Source: JACCZH01 sp963729445 (GTDB lineage Bacteria > Chloroflexota > Chloroflexia > Thermomicrobiales > CFX8). From it: DNA of 64,000 bases. The notes below the pieces were generated by a model, which worked only from the letters and a program-made list of their open reading frames with translations, was not told the DNA's origin and searched no databases. Position 1 is the first letter of the stretch. Each line of letters starts with the position of its first letter. Made by a program: the position numbers and the translations under genes. Location: assembly GCA_963729445.1 (NCBI GenBank), contig CAVSNU010000005.1, positions 372,001 through 436,000 on the forward strand, given 5' to 3'. Shown one piece after another: positions 54,765 to 62,623 of this stretch.

Positions 54765-55439
54765 TCAGTGGCACGTATAGCCACTCCTGCAACCGTACAT
54801 GGTCCAAGCCGTATCGCGATCGTGCTGATGAAGGGAACGCCTGAAGGTATTTCCAAAGGACATAATATTGTACATCGTGTGGGCGCTGTCAGCACTCGCT
54901 GTTTCGTCGCCAATGAAGAACCAGTGACCGAATTCATGTGCAGAGACATCATGGATATCGAAGTAGCCGTTGGTCTGACAGTACGTTCCCGCAGCGAGGC
55001 AGTCACTATGGAACTTCTTAGTATTGTTCCAGATGACCTCCACGCGAGTAATCGGATTACCGGCGTCGACGTTGCAGCTCGTTGACGGTGACACCCGTGC
55101 CCAAGCAACCGTCGTGCTAGAAGCACTTCCCTTAAAGTGCTCACTGTAATTGGTTGCCGCATCCCGATTGGTCGTCCGTTGAAACAGAAGATTGAAACCG
55201 GTCTCAGTCCAGGTGTTGCCGCCATACTGGACGCGAGTGGCATGATCGCTCGAAAACTGGCCGACGCCAGTGTTCACGTAGTAGTAGATTGTGCGCGGCC
55301 ACGGAAAGCCCCACTTACACGCGGTTGACTTATGGGTAGCCTGAGCGACACGAGGTGTGACGACGGCAAGAGGGCCAATCACAGCCGCGAGGATCAGGAA
55401 GATCAAGGGAACAAGTCGTCGCCACCTTACCATGTCCAT
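54765..55439 (-). CDS. Secreted metzincin-like metalloprotease
   Basis: A 224-residue protein with a Sec signal (LIFLILAAVIGPLAVV). The zinc site is HEFGHWFFIGD (168-178): His168, His172 with Glu169 as base, and Asp178 in the place of the third metzincin histidine, as in snapalysin-type enzymes. A Met-turn follows at NIMSFG (Met193). Six or more cysteines suggest disulfides. AAGGGG lies 6 nt before the ATG at 55439. It heads an operon with the lipoprotein. Confidence 0.8.
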   Translation of the reverse strand: MDMVRWRRLVPLIFLILAAVIGPLAVVTPRVAQATHKSTACKWGFPWPRTIYYYVNTGVGQFSSDHATRVQYGGNTWTETGFNLLFQRTTNRDAATNYSEHFKGSASSTTVAWARVSPSTSCNVDAGNPITRVEVIWNNTKKFHSDCLAAGTYCQTNGYFDIHDVSAHEFGHWFFIGDETASADSAHTMYNIMSFGNTFRRSLHQHDRDTAWTMYGCRSGYTCH

Positions 55440-55613
55440 TGCACCCCTTTACTATGTGCCACCGGACGCTGCGTAACGTAACACTGCCTCTCTAGGCTTG
55501 GCACATTCATTGGCCGACAGCGGGCCGCTATCCTCACGGCTTCGCCTATCATCCGCGATGAATAGTGCAACTCATTAGCTCTCTATATCTAGAGATGCCA
55601 GAGAGCACCCAAA

Positions 55614-55651
55614 TCAGGCATCTTGTCTCTACTCAGGCATCTTGTCTCTAC
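55614..55651. repeat. Perfect 19-bp tandem duplication
   Basis: TCAGGCATCTTGTCTCTAC occurs twice head to tail without a mismatch (55614-55632, 55633-55651). Each copy contains TTGTCT, a usable -35 box. Confidence 0.95.
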
Positions 55652-55670
55652 CAGTATTTTGTGATATGTT
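55642..55670 (+). promoter_or_regulatory. Candidate promoter of the second sigma gene
   Basis: TTGTCT (55642-55647), 17-bp spacer, then TATGTT (55665-55670). The -35 lies in the second repeat unit, so duplication would offer a second -35 upstream. Confidence 0.45.
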
Positions 55671-55745
55671 GTTTGAACAAGACTTTCCAGCTTGGTTGAC
55701 TTAACTGAACGGTATTCGTCTCCGGCTCGTCAAAGGTGGCCGCGT

Positions 55746-56357
55746 ATGTGGCGTCAACGACAAGAGCCTTCACCACCGGCCGAGGAAGAACTCGTGGCCG
55801 CAGCGCGAGCCGGCTCGCCTGATGCGTTCGGCCAACTCTTCGAGCGCCATCGGCCCGCCATCCTGCGGTATCTTCGGCGGAGAGTGAATGGTGACAGCTG
55901 CCACGCGGAGGATCTCGCTCAAGACACCTTTCGACACGCTCTCATTCACATTGGTGAACTTAAGGACGACACCTGCTTCGCGGCCTGGCTCTACACCATC
56001 GCCCGCAGAACGTGGCTGATGAGCGAGCGGGGTCACAAGCGGCATCTAACAATCTCCCTCGATCGGTTAGCGAAGCAGGCAACATCGGGTCGCCACTTAA
56101 CCTGTGGAGCATCCCCAATTGAGGCGTACGCTGATCGGGAGCTTCTTCTCGAAGCGTTCCAGTCACTGCCCCCACCACTTCAACGAGCATTCACACTGCG
56201 CTATGTTCAGGGCTACTCAGACGCTGAGGTGGCTCTCATCGAGCAGATCACCCCCTCGGCAGGCCAGTCACGTGCTTACCGCGCAAACCGGGAGATGCGA
56301 GTGCGGTTGGATGCGCTAATTCAACACTCGGATAGGCTCAGCACGGAAGAACGTTAG
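55746..56357 (+). CDS. ECF-type sigma factor, second
   Basis: A 203-residue group IV sigma factor. Region 2 includes RYLRRRVNGDSCHAEDLAQDTF; the region 4 HTH lies at about 140-190 (SLPPPLQRAFTLRYVQGYSDAEVA). The ATG at 55746 follows AAAGGTGG; the frame is open to a TTG at 55692. It lies divergent from the protease operon and just ahead of an interrupted membrane protein that may be its anti-sigma factor. Confidence 0.85.
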   Translation: MWRQRQEPSPPAEEELVAAARAGSPDAFGQLFERHRPAILRYLRRRVNGDSCHAEDLAQDTFRHALIHIGELKDDTCFAAWLYTIARRTWLMSERGHKRHLTISLDRLAKQATSGRHLTCGASPIEAYADRELLLEAFQSLPPPLQRAFTLRYVQGYSDAEVALIEQITPSAGQSRAYRANREMRVRLDALIQHSDRLSTEER

Positions 56358-56456
56358 TTAAAAAAGGAAGCCCCGCAAGAGGGCCAGTCCCACGATAAGC
56401 GTCGGCGGCGATCAACGAAGCGCTGATGGCCGGCTCTTGCGGCCGCACTACTGCTG

Positions 56457-56998
56457 ATGTTCGTCGTGGTTGCGATCGAGCCGGCCACGTCCCTGGCCGA
56501 CTTCCGGCTGGGGCGTTTTGTCGCCTTCATCACGGCGACTGACAACGATGTCCCCAGAGAATCTACCGGGCAATCAGGACCGCCGGGAACGCGTCTCGAT
56601 CGCCTCGATCCCTCTGACGCCAGCATTGACACATTGCCGTTCCAACCGGTCATACCGCAGCAGCTGCCGCTTGACCTCACGCTCGTTGAGCGCTCGGTGA
56701 GTGCCGAGGGTTGGCTTGAAATCGTCTATCGAAACCAGTCGGGTCCCCCGTTGCGCTCATTCAGGGTTCCCCGGATCGTTCACGCGCCAGCGTCGATGCT
56801 GCTTAGATTGAACGAGTGTATCTTGGTGAGGATGAGATTCTTCTCCAGCGGGTCAGTCCCACCACGGCCAGCGCCTTCCGCGCCATCTGGGAGCGGGAGA
56901 ATGTGGTTTTTGACCTGTCGATAGCACGGTCCCCCTCATTAGGACTGAGCAGCCAACAGATCACCGACATCGTCGCGGCGATCATTGCCCAGCAATAG
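56457..56998 (+). pseudogene. Interrupted membrane protein, possible anti-sigma
   Basis: After an in-frame TGA (56424-56426) the reading continues as a hydrophobic stretch (ALAAALLLMFVVVAIEPATS), then an extracytoplasmic part (VSAEGWLEIVYRNQSGPP). Near 56815 a missing base moves the frame; the part after it reads VYLGEDEILLQRVSPTTASAF and ends at 56998. One helix plus an outer domain, placed right after a sigma gene, is the pattern of anti-sigma factors. The true start codon is not clear. Confidence 0.5.
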
Positions 56999-57025
56999 AC
57001 GCCCGAATAATGGCAAGGAGGCAAC

Positions 57026-57199
57026 ATGGCACGGCGGCTAACGCGGCGAGGTTTTCGCCGGCTCCTTGCCGTCTCGCTTGCAGGTATGTTGTTGTCGGTA
57101 ATGAGTCGGCGCAGCGATGCCGATGCGCTCGAGAATTGCTATTGGAAGAAGGTCAGCGGACCGACATGCAATGCCTATGGCCAGTTTGTCGAACGCTGA
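57026..57199 (+). CDS. 57-residue secreted peptide with twin-arginine-like signal
   Basis: A short gene with a near-perfect RBS (AAGGAGG, 5 nt before the ATG). The N-terminus is basic and hydrophobic, RRGFRRLLAVSLAGMLLSV, close to a Tat signal pattern. The mature part is about 30 residues with two cysteines (in NCYWKK and TCNAYG) that can form one disulfide. It stops at 57199. It follows the sigma locus in the same direction. No known family. Confidence 0.65.
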   Translation: MARRLTRRGFRRLLAVSLAGMLLSVMSRRSDADALENCYWKKVSGPTCNAYGQFVER

Positions 57200-57341
57200 T
57201 GTTACCGTTGCTGTGCCGGAACCGATTGCTGGTACGAATGGTGAGAGAACCCCGTCGTAGGCACATGCTAAGTCGCCGTTCCGATCTGGCACAATAGCCA
57301 CAGGATCGTGCGTGTGACCACCTGGAACCTGGGAGCTGCCT

Positions 57342-58289
57342 TTGCCTGACCTACGTGAGATGAACGCGGGAGACGAACTCTTGGGCGTCATCGTGCGTAG
57401 CTATGGTCTCCATTTCGATGTCTCTACCGACGCCGGGATCTTGCGCTGCACGCTGCGGGGCACGCTCAAACGCCAGCGTAGGAAGACTGATCCTGCCGCT
57501 GTCGGTGACCGGGTAAGAGCCACTCTCAGCATTCCCGATGCCGATCCTCCTCAAGGTGTCATCGAAGAAATTCTCCCGCGCGTGAGGTCGCTCTCGCGTC
57601 TAGCTCGTGGCACCGACGACAAGGAGCAGGTCATCCTGGCGAACCCGGACCAGCTCATCGCCGTTGTCGCCATTCGCGACCCGGAACCGCACCCCAGAAT
57701 GATCGACCGCCTGCTGCTGCTGGCCGAGGCACGCGGCATCAACGCGATTCTGTGTGTCAACAAGGTTGATCTGGTTGATTTGCAGGAGGTAGACCGGTTC
57801 TTCGAGCCGTACAGGATGGCCGGCTACCCGGTCGTGCCTACCAGCGCCCATACCGGCGTGGGCGTGGATGAGTTGCGATCGCTGTTAACCGGCAAGATCA
57901 GCGCCTTCGCCGGCTCGTCCGGTGTCGGCAAGTCCAGCCTGCTCAACCAGATTATCCCCGATTCAGAGGAACGCATCGGCGACATCAGCACCGCCACCGG
58001 CAAAGGCCGGCACACCACCACCTGGACCACGCTCTTTCAGCTCGACCGCAACACCTTCGTCGCGGACACGCCAGGCATGCGCGCGCTGGGCCTGTGGGGT
58101 ATTGACTTTGAGAATCTGGACCAGCTCTTCCCGGAGTTCCGGCCCTACATCGGCTCATGCTACTATGGCGACTGTCGCCACATCGACGAGCCCGAATGCG
58201 CGGTCCTCGCCGCTCTGGAAGCTGGTGAGATCCATCCAGACCGCTACGAGAGCTATCGCAGGCTGTTGGTAGGCGACGAGGAAGAGTAG
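57342..58289 (+). CDS. rsgA: Ribosome small subunit-dependent GTPase RsgA
   Basis: A 315-residue circularly permuted GTPase that helps 30S subunit maturation. An N-terminal OB domain (about 10-75) is followed by the permuted G motifs: NKVD (G4), then GSSGVGKSS (G1), the GRHTTT region (G2) and DTPG (G3). The C-terminal zinc cluster is CYYGDCRH with a later Cys. It begins with TTG at 57342, GGGAG upstream. The first 50 codons are duplicated at 53656. Confidence 0.95.
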   Translation: MPDLREMNAGDELLGVIVRSYGLHFDVSTDAGILRCTLRGTLKRQRRKTDPAAVGDRVRATLSIPDADPPQGVIEEILPRVRSLSRLARGTDDKEQVILANPDQLIAVVAIRDPEPHPRMIDRLLLLAEARGINAILCVNKVDLVDLQEVDRFFEPYRMAGYPVVPTSAHTGVGVDELRSLLTGKISAFAGSSGVGKSSLLNQIIPDSEERIGDISTATGKGRHTTTWTTLFQLDRNTFVADTPGMRALGLWGIDFENLDQLFPEFRPYIGSCYYGDCRHIDEPECAVLAALEAGEIHPDRYESYRRLLVGDEEE

Positions 58290-58318
58290 CCGCCTCACCA
58301 ATCTGAAGGAGCATGCCC

Positions 58319-58780
58319 ATGGGCGATCCGGTTGCCGCCGTACGCGAATCCACCCGCCAGATTCTCCAGACTCAGCACGCCGGCTGGCGCGAGATCGTGA
58401 GCGGTCTCGATACCAACGCGCTCAACTGGAAGCCAGGCGACGAGACGAACTCAATCGCGGTGCTGGTCTCCCATGCCCTCGACGCCGAGCGCTATCTGCT
58501 GGCTACCTCGGTAGACACTGAGATCGACCGCGATCGCGAGGCGAAATTCCGCGTCACTGCCTCAAGCGCCGATGAACTACTGTCGCTCGTCGACCAGACC
58601 GAGAGTGACGTGAACGGTTATCTGGATGCCCTCACCTGCGACCACCTCGTCAAGGAGATCGCCCGGCCAAACCGCTCCCACGTCGGTAGCTGGTGGCTGC
58701 TGCACGCCATCGAGCACAGCTGCGAGCATCTCGGCCAGGCGGCTCTCACGCGCCAGATGTGGGAGCAGAAGCAGGGCTAA
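58319..58780 (+). CDS. DinB superfamily protein
   Basis: A 153-residue four-helix DinB/maleylpyruvate-isomerase-like protein. The metal histidines fall in VSHALDAER (about 51) and HAIEHSCEHLGQA (about 128-136). The ATG at 58319 has GAAGGAG 8 nt before it; an ATG at 58313 is too close. It lies 29 bp after rsgA and may be in the same operon. Thiol-dependent transferase activity is inferred from the family. Confidence 0.85.
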   Translation: MGDPVAAVRESTRQILQTQHAGWREIVSGLDTNALNWKPGDETNSIAVLVSHALDAERYLLATSVDTEIDRDREAKFRVTASSADELLSLVDQTESDVNGYLDALTCDHLVKEIARPNRSHVGSWWLLHAIEHSCEHLGQAALTRQMWEQKQG

Positions 58781-59334
58781 GGGCGGCCGTATCCAAGGAT
58801 AGTCGTATGGGATATGTCGCCAGGCGGCCATCGGCATTCAACGGGCTTCTGAACACCCATCACACGCTCCCGTCACCTTGAGCGCCTTGATAGTCATCCT
58901 GAGCGCCTTAATAGTGCTCGCGCGTTCGTTCGTCACCCCGCGCGCCTCGATCGTGCTCGCGCGCTCATTAGTCATCCTGACGCAAGGAAGGATCTCTGCG
59001 TCAAACACCCCGGGATGCAAGCACGAGATCCTTCGCTGGCGCTCAGGATGACTGTCAAGGCGCTCAGGGTGACTGATGAACGCCTCAGGGTGACTGATGA
59101 ACGCTCAAGGTGACTGATGAACCCTCTGGGTGACTTATAAGCGCAGCATGACCAGGGCGCGCACGTCGTTCGACGTGACCGTTCCAGGATGATCGATGCG
59201 CGTCCGCCACTCTGAACGCTGTGGGAAGAGGACGACCCTTCTGTTCTCCTGCTGCATGTACGCGTGTCGCTCCCGGCTCAGTGATAGCCTCAATATATAA
59301 CGAGGAATCACCGCTTCATCAACCCGGGGGCATC
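58781..59334. other. Intergenic repeat region
   Basis: No gene. The part 58868-59155 is filled with family B pieces and short tandem units; the rest up to 59334 shows nothing clear beyond the RBS of the next gene (GGGGG before the ATG at 59335). Confidence 0.6.
58868..59155. repeat. Family B element with degenerate tandem units
   Basis: A family B hairpin lies at 58971-59052 (GTCATCCTGACGCAAGGAAG... with GCTCAGGATGAC at its end). On both sides stand degenerate copies of its end, such as TGACTGATGAACGCnTCAGG, four or five times between 59053 and 59140. Similar fragments of GTCATCCTGAGCGCC lie upstream from 58880. Confidence 0.75.
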
Positions 59335-60294
59335 ATGGAACCAGCAGACAGACACACCTCGACCGATCAGCGCGGCGCTCTGAATTCCATTACAAACGAC
59401 CTGGCGTATTTGCGGACCATATTTGTGAACGTCCTCTTCTACGGTACGCCCGGTGCCGGAGACCGGGAGTGGGTACTCATCGATACCGGCTTGCAGGGTT
59501 ATGCCGGCCGAATCAAAGAGGCGGCCAAACAACGCTTCGGCGAGCATTCCCGCCCGGCCGCGATCGTCTTGACGCATGGCCACTTCGATCACGTTGGAAC
59601 GATGCGTGACCTGGCGGAGGAGTGGGGTACGCCGATCTACGCGCATGAAATGGAGATGCCCTATATAACAGGGCGCTCAGCCTACCCTCCGCCAGATCCA
59701 ACCGTTGGCGGGGGCGCAGTGGCGCTCCTGTCGCCGCTCTTCCCGCGCGGACCGTTCGATGCAGGATCATGGGCGCGCGCACTGCCGTCGGATGGATCCA
59801 TTCACGCGATGCCGGGCTGGCGCTGGATCCATACGCCTGGACACTCTCCCGGCCACGTTGCGCTCTTTCGCGATGCCGACCGCACGCTGATTTCCGGGGA
59901 CGCGGTCGTCACCACCAAACAAGAGTCCGCGCTGTGGGCGTTAACGCAACGCCCGCGAGTACACCGGCCGCCGGCCTACTACACGATCGACTGGCAGGCT
60001 GCGGGCGAGTCGGTTCGAGCACTGGCTGACCTTGAGCCGGAGACCCTCGCGAGTGGGCACGGCAAACCGCTCCAGGGGCGGGTGATGCGTGCGGCGCTGC
60101 ACGAGCTGGCGCGCGACTTCGAGCGGCGGGCAGTTCCCAAACGCGGCCGCTATGTCAAACAGCCGGTGATTGCCACCCGCGAAGGGGTTGTCTCGGTTCC
60201 TCCGCCGGTATTCGATCCGCTGCGAACGGGAGTACTGGCCTTCAGCGGCGCACTGCTGGCGGGCATATTGCTGGCGCGGGCGCGTCGCCGGTAA
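59335..60294 (+). CDS. MBL-fold metallohydrolase
   Basis: A 319-residue metallo-beta-lactamase-fold hydrolase. The metal motif THGHFDHVG (about 78-86), GHSPGHVAL and the aspartate in ISGDAV are complete, with GHGKPL near the C-terminus. The end is a single hydrophobic segment (LAFSGALLAGILLA) and a basic tail, so it may be membrane-anchored. The ATG at 59335 precedes the domain; the frame opens at 59221. Substrate unknown. Confidence 0.85.
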   Translation: MEPADRHTSTDQRGALNSITNDLAYLRTIFVNVLFYGTPGAGDREWVLIDTGLQGYAGRIKEAAKQRFGEHSRPAAIVLTHGHFDHVGTMRDLAEEWGTPIYAHEMEMPYITGRSAYPPPDPTVGGGAVALLSPLFPRGPFDAGSWARALPSDGSIHAMPGWRWIHTPGHSPGHVALFRDADRTLISGDAVVTTKQESALWALTQRPRVHRPPAYYTIDWQAAGESVRALADLEPETLASGHGKPLQGRVMRAALHELARDFERRAVPKRGRYVKQPVIATREGVVSVPPPVFDPLRTGVLAFSGALLAGILLARARRR

Positions 60295-60456
60295 CACGAG
60301 GCCTCCAAAACGGGGGACATGGTACCCCAAAAGATCGGGACGTATGACGGATAACTGCGTCTCGGACCACTCCCTACACTGATACCGTCAGCCGGCAAAT
60401 CCGGAGATCCGGTGTCATCCGCGCCAGATGCAGAGCGCGCTGTGGGGAGTGGCCAG

Positions 60457-61746
60457 GTGGACAAACGACCCATCCATCAATCACGACGCGGGCAGGTCAT
60501 GATCCTGTTCGCAATCGGTCTAACCGTGCTCATCGGTGTCATTGCGCTGGCAATCGACGTTGGCTTTCTGCTGGCCGAGCGCCGGCAGAACCAGGCCGCC
60601 GTTGACGCCGCCGCGATGAGCGCCGCCGTCGCAGTCCTCGATAAGCGCAGTGAGGCCGACGTGCAGGTTGCGGGCAAGAGCTATGGTGCGCAGAACGCCG
60701 GTGTTGACCAGGACGACGTCCGGGTCGAGTGGCCGGCGCCTGGCACTGGCGCGCTCTCCGGAGTTGAATACGTCCGGGTCACGATTACCAAGGACGTCAG
60801 GAAATTCTTTTTGGGCGCAATCTACGGCGGCAACTGGCAAGTCACGAACACCGCGGTTGCCGGTATTCAGGGCGTCCCGAAGCCGTATGCACTAGTTGCG
60901 CTCAAGTGCCCGGGCATCGCTCTCAACGGCGGGATCCAGATCCGCATCGACGGTGAGGGCAGCGCCATGTCCAACTGCGATATCACGAATAGCGGCAATT
61001 CGAGCCTCTTCGCAGTCGGTGGCACCATCGACGCCAATGGCACGATCGAGAAGAACGATTCCTGGGCTGCCCCGGGAGGGTTCAACGAGGGCATGCGCAA
61101 GGCCCCCGATCCACTTGCTGAAGCCGAGCCTCCACCAAAGGGCGTAGCCCAATCTGCGCCTGACTGCCTCAGCGAGGACATCTGCCACATGCCTTCAGGC
61201 TATTACAACAACCTTGGCACGATCACTGTCAAAAATACGGTCTGCTTAACAGGCGGCACCTACTACCTGGACGGCAATACCAAACTCAACTTCCAGAACT
61301 CGAGCTCACTCCTGACCAACCAGAGTCCACCTTGCCCATCTCCAGGTGGAGGTGTTCTGCTATACGTGGCAGGCAATGCGAGTATCAATCTGGGCAATAG
61401 CAGCATGCACCTCTCAACCTCCTATCCCGCTGCTGACCCGATGCCCAATCCGCCACCCGCTGACGGCCCGTGTCTTCCGGAGGACGAGCCATATCCGGAC
61501 GCACCCTGCGGTATGGTGTTGTGGATTGCCAACGGCAGCCCTTTCGACGCAGGCGGAAGCGGCGCTGCGACATTCGACGGGGTTATCTACGCGCCAGACT
61601 CAGCAGTCTCTCTTGCAGGCACACCCGGATCGCACGGCTTACAGGTGATCGTCGGCAGCCTGACACTATCTGGAGACGCCGCGTTCCAGATCAACTATCG
61701 AGAGTACGTCAAGGCCGACACGCCAGCTGTTTTTCTGGTCGAGTAG
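60457..61746 (+). CDS. TadG-like pilus/secretion-associated protein
   Basis: A 429-residue protein with an N-terminal TadE/TadG-type segment: RRGQVMILFAIGLTVLIGVIALAIDVG, followed by the polar linker AERRQNQAAVDAAAMSAA, as in Flp pilus and surface-assembly proteins. The rest is extracytoplasmic, rich in Asn and Gly with repeated NSS/NLG turns and several cysteines, like a beta-helix. The GTG at 60457 with GGGGAG upstream is preferred; GTG 60412 is possible. No other tad genes in view. Confidence 0.8.
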   Translation: MDKRPIHQSRRGQVMILFAIGLTVLIGVIALAIDVGFLLAERRQNQAAVDAAAMSAAVAVLDKRSEADVQVAGKSYGAQNAGVDQDDVRVEWPAPGTGALSGVEYVRVTITKDVRKFFLGAIYGGNWQVTNTAVAGIQGVPKPYALVALKCPGIALNGGIQIRIDGEGSAMSNCDITNSGNSSLFAVGGTIDANGTIEKNDSWAAPGGFNEGMRKAPDPLAEAEPPPKGVAQSAPDCLSEDICHMPSGYYNNLGTITVKNTVCLTGGTYYLDGNTKLNFQNSSSLLTNQSPPCPSPGGGVLLYVAGNASINLGNSSMHLSTSYPAADPMPNPPPADGPCLPEDEPYPDAPCGMVLWIANGSPFDAGGSGAATFDGVIYAPDSAVSLAGTPGSHGLQVIVGSLTLSGDAAFQINYREYVKADTPAVFLVE

Positions 61747-61861
61747 CGGGGCGGAAAAAGATCCCCGCCCGGGTGCGGACCAAGGCGGGGCGTTACTGCC
61801 CAATGGTCAATAGCTCAGGTCGCGCGAGGTGGCGGAATGCTGAGTGCGTCTTGTGAGAGGG

Positions 61862-62185
61862 TTAGTGGCGACGGAAGGCGTCACCGTCGCCTGGCTCCGG
61901 CCAGTCTCTTGATCCGAAACTCTCCTTCGTCGTCTCAAGCACTACCCGGTCCTCGCCCTCCATCTGAATCGACGTGGCCGGGACATAAAACTCATCCTGG
62001 CCGGCAATCCTTTCAAGCATGCCTGGCTTGACGAGCAGGTAATGCTGGTCAGGTGCGTTCGTATCATTCGCAGGATGCAACACCTCATCGACGGTGCCGA
62101 TTTTCTCATTGTCCGCGGTGTAGACATCCTTCCCCTTAAGGGCATCGTAGGCATCGTGGTTGCTCGGATTCCATGACATACTCAT
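61862..62185 (-). CDS. PRC-barrel domain protein
   Basis: A 107-residue protein with a PRC-barrel-like (DUF2171) fold: YDALKGKDVYTADNEKIGTVDEVL opens it, then HYLLVKPG and EFYVPATSIQ. Small cytosolic proteins of this type occur in stress-tolerant and photosynthetic bacteria. The ATG at 62185 has AAAGGA upstream; the frame is open to 62263. Function not established. Confidence 0.8.
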   Translation of the reverse strand: MSMSWNPSNHDAYDALKGKDVYTADNEKIGTVDEVLHPANDTNAPDQHYLLVKPGMLERIAGQDEFYVPATSIQMEGEDRVVLETTKESFGSRDWPEPGDGDAFRRH

Positions 62186-62466
62186 CGATGTCGATCCTTT
62201 CTTGAGCCATACGAGCGACACTTCACCCTGTTTCATAAGTATAAAACAGTTACGTAAACGCATTGCCTATCCGAATGCGCAAGACGAGGGGCTGACACTA
62301 ACCGGGAGGTTGTGTCTGCCGTTCAGCCCGCAATCGCGCCAGGCCAGTTTCTGACGGCCGAGCGAGGAATCACACAACGATCCTGAACTTGGTCGTGCCG
62401 CATGAGAACCGGACTACTCGTCAACAGGGGAGGCACGTCTTGGCGGCGTCATCAGCGAAAACGCAA

Positions 62467-62499
62467 GAAGCGGCGACCTGCACCGAGCAGGCCGCCGCT
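62467..62499 (-). terminator. Terminator of the binding-protein gene
   Basis: Stem AAGCGGCGaCCTGC (62467-62480) against GCAGGcCGCCGCTT (62486-62499), 13 of 14 pairs with one opposed mismatch, 5-nt loop. On the minus strand it is followed by CTTGCGTTTTCG, T-rich. It lies about 125 nt past the stop at 62624. Confidence 0.75.
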
Positions 62500-62566
62500 T
62501 CCGTCAGAGCATCCCGCTAGTGCGGCATGTCGGGGTCCAGTGCTTTTAGCGATTCGCGAAAACATT

Positions 62567-62600
62567 GGCGTAGCGGCGCAATGCATTACGCCGCTACGCC
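62567..62600. repeat. Family A short palindrome
   Basis: Arms GGCGTAGCGGCG and CGCCGCTACGCC flank a 10-bp centre. It is the minimal form of family A, lacking the central stem found at 5601. Confidence 0.9.
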
Positions 62601-62623
62601 GGTCACCGTTTCCGACAACCGCT

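Larger units (their letters stand above)
55440..55745. other. Intergenic region with sigma-gene promoter
   Basis: It separates the protease and sigma genes, which diverge. The stretch 55560-55680 holds the 19-bp tandem repeat and a likely promoter, listed below. No other features seen. Confidence 0.5.
62186..62623. other. Intergenic region with terminator and repeat
   Basis: No gene seen. It holds a terminator hairpin (62467-62499) and a family A palindrome (62567-62600). Confidence 0.6.

Noticed and set aside
61747..61775. Terminator after the TadG-like gene
   Set aside because: Stem GCGGGG/CCCCGC is only 6 bp with an 11-nt loop and no T run, so it is too weak to call.
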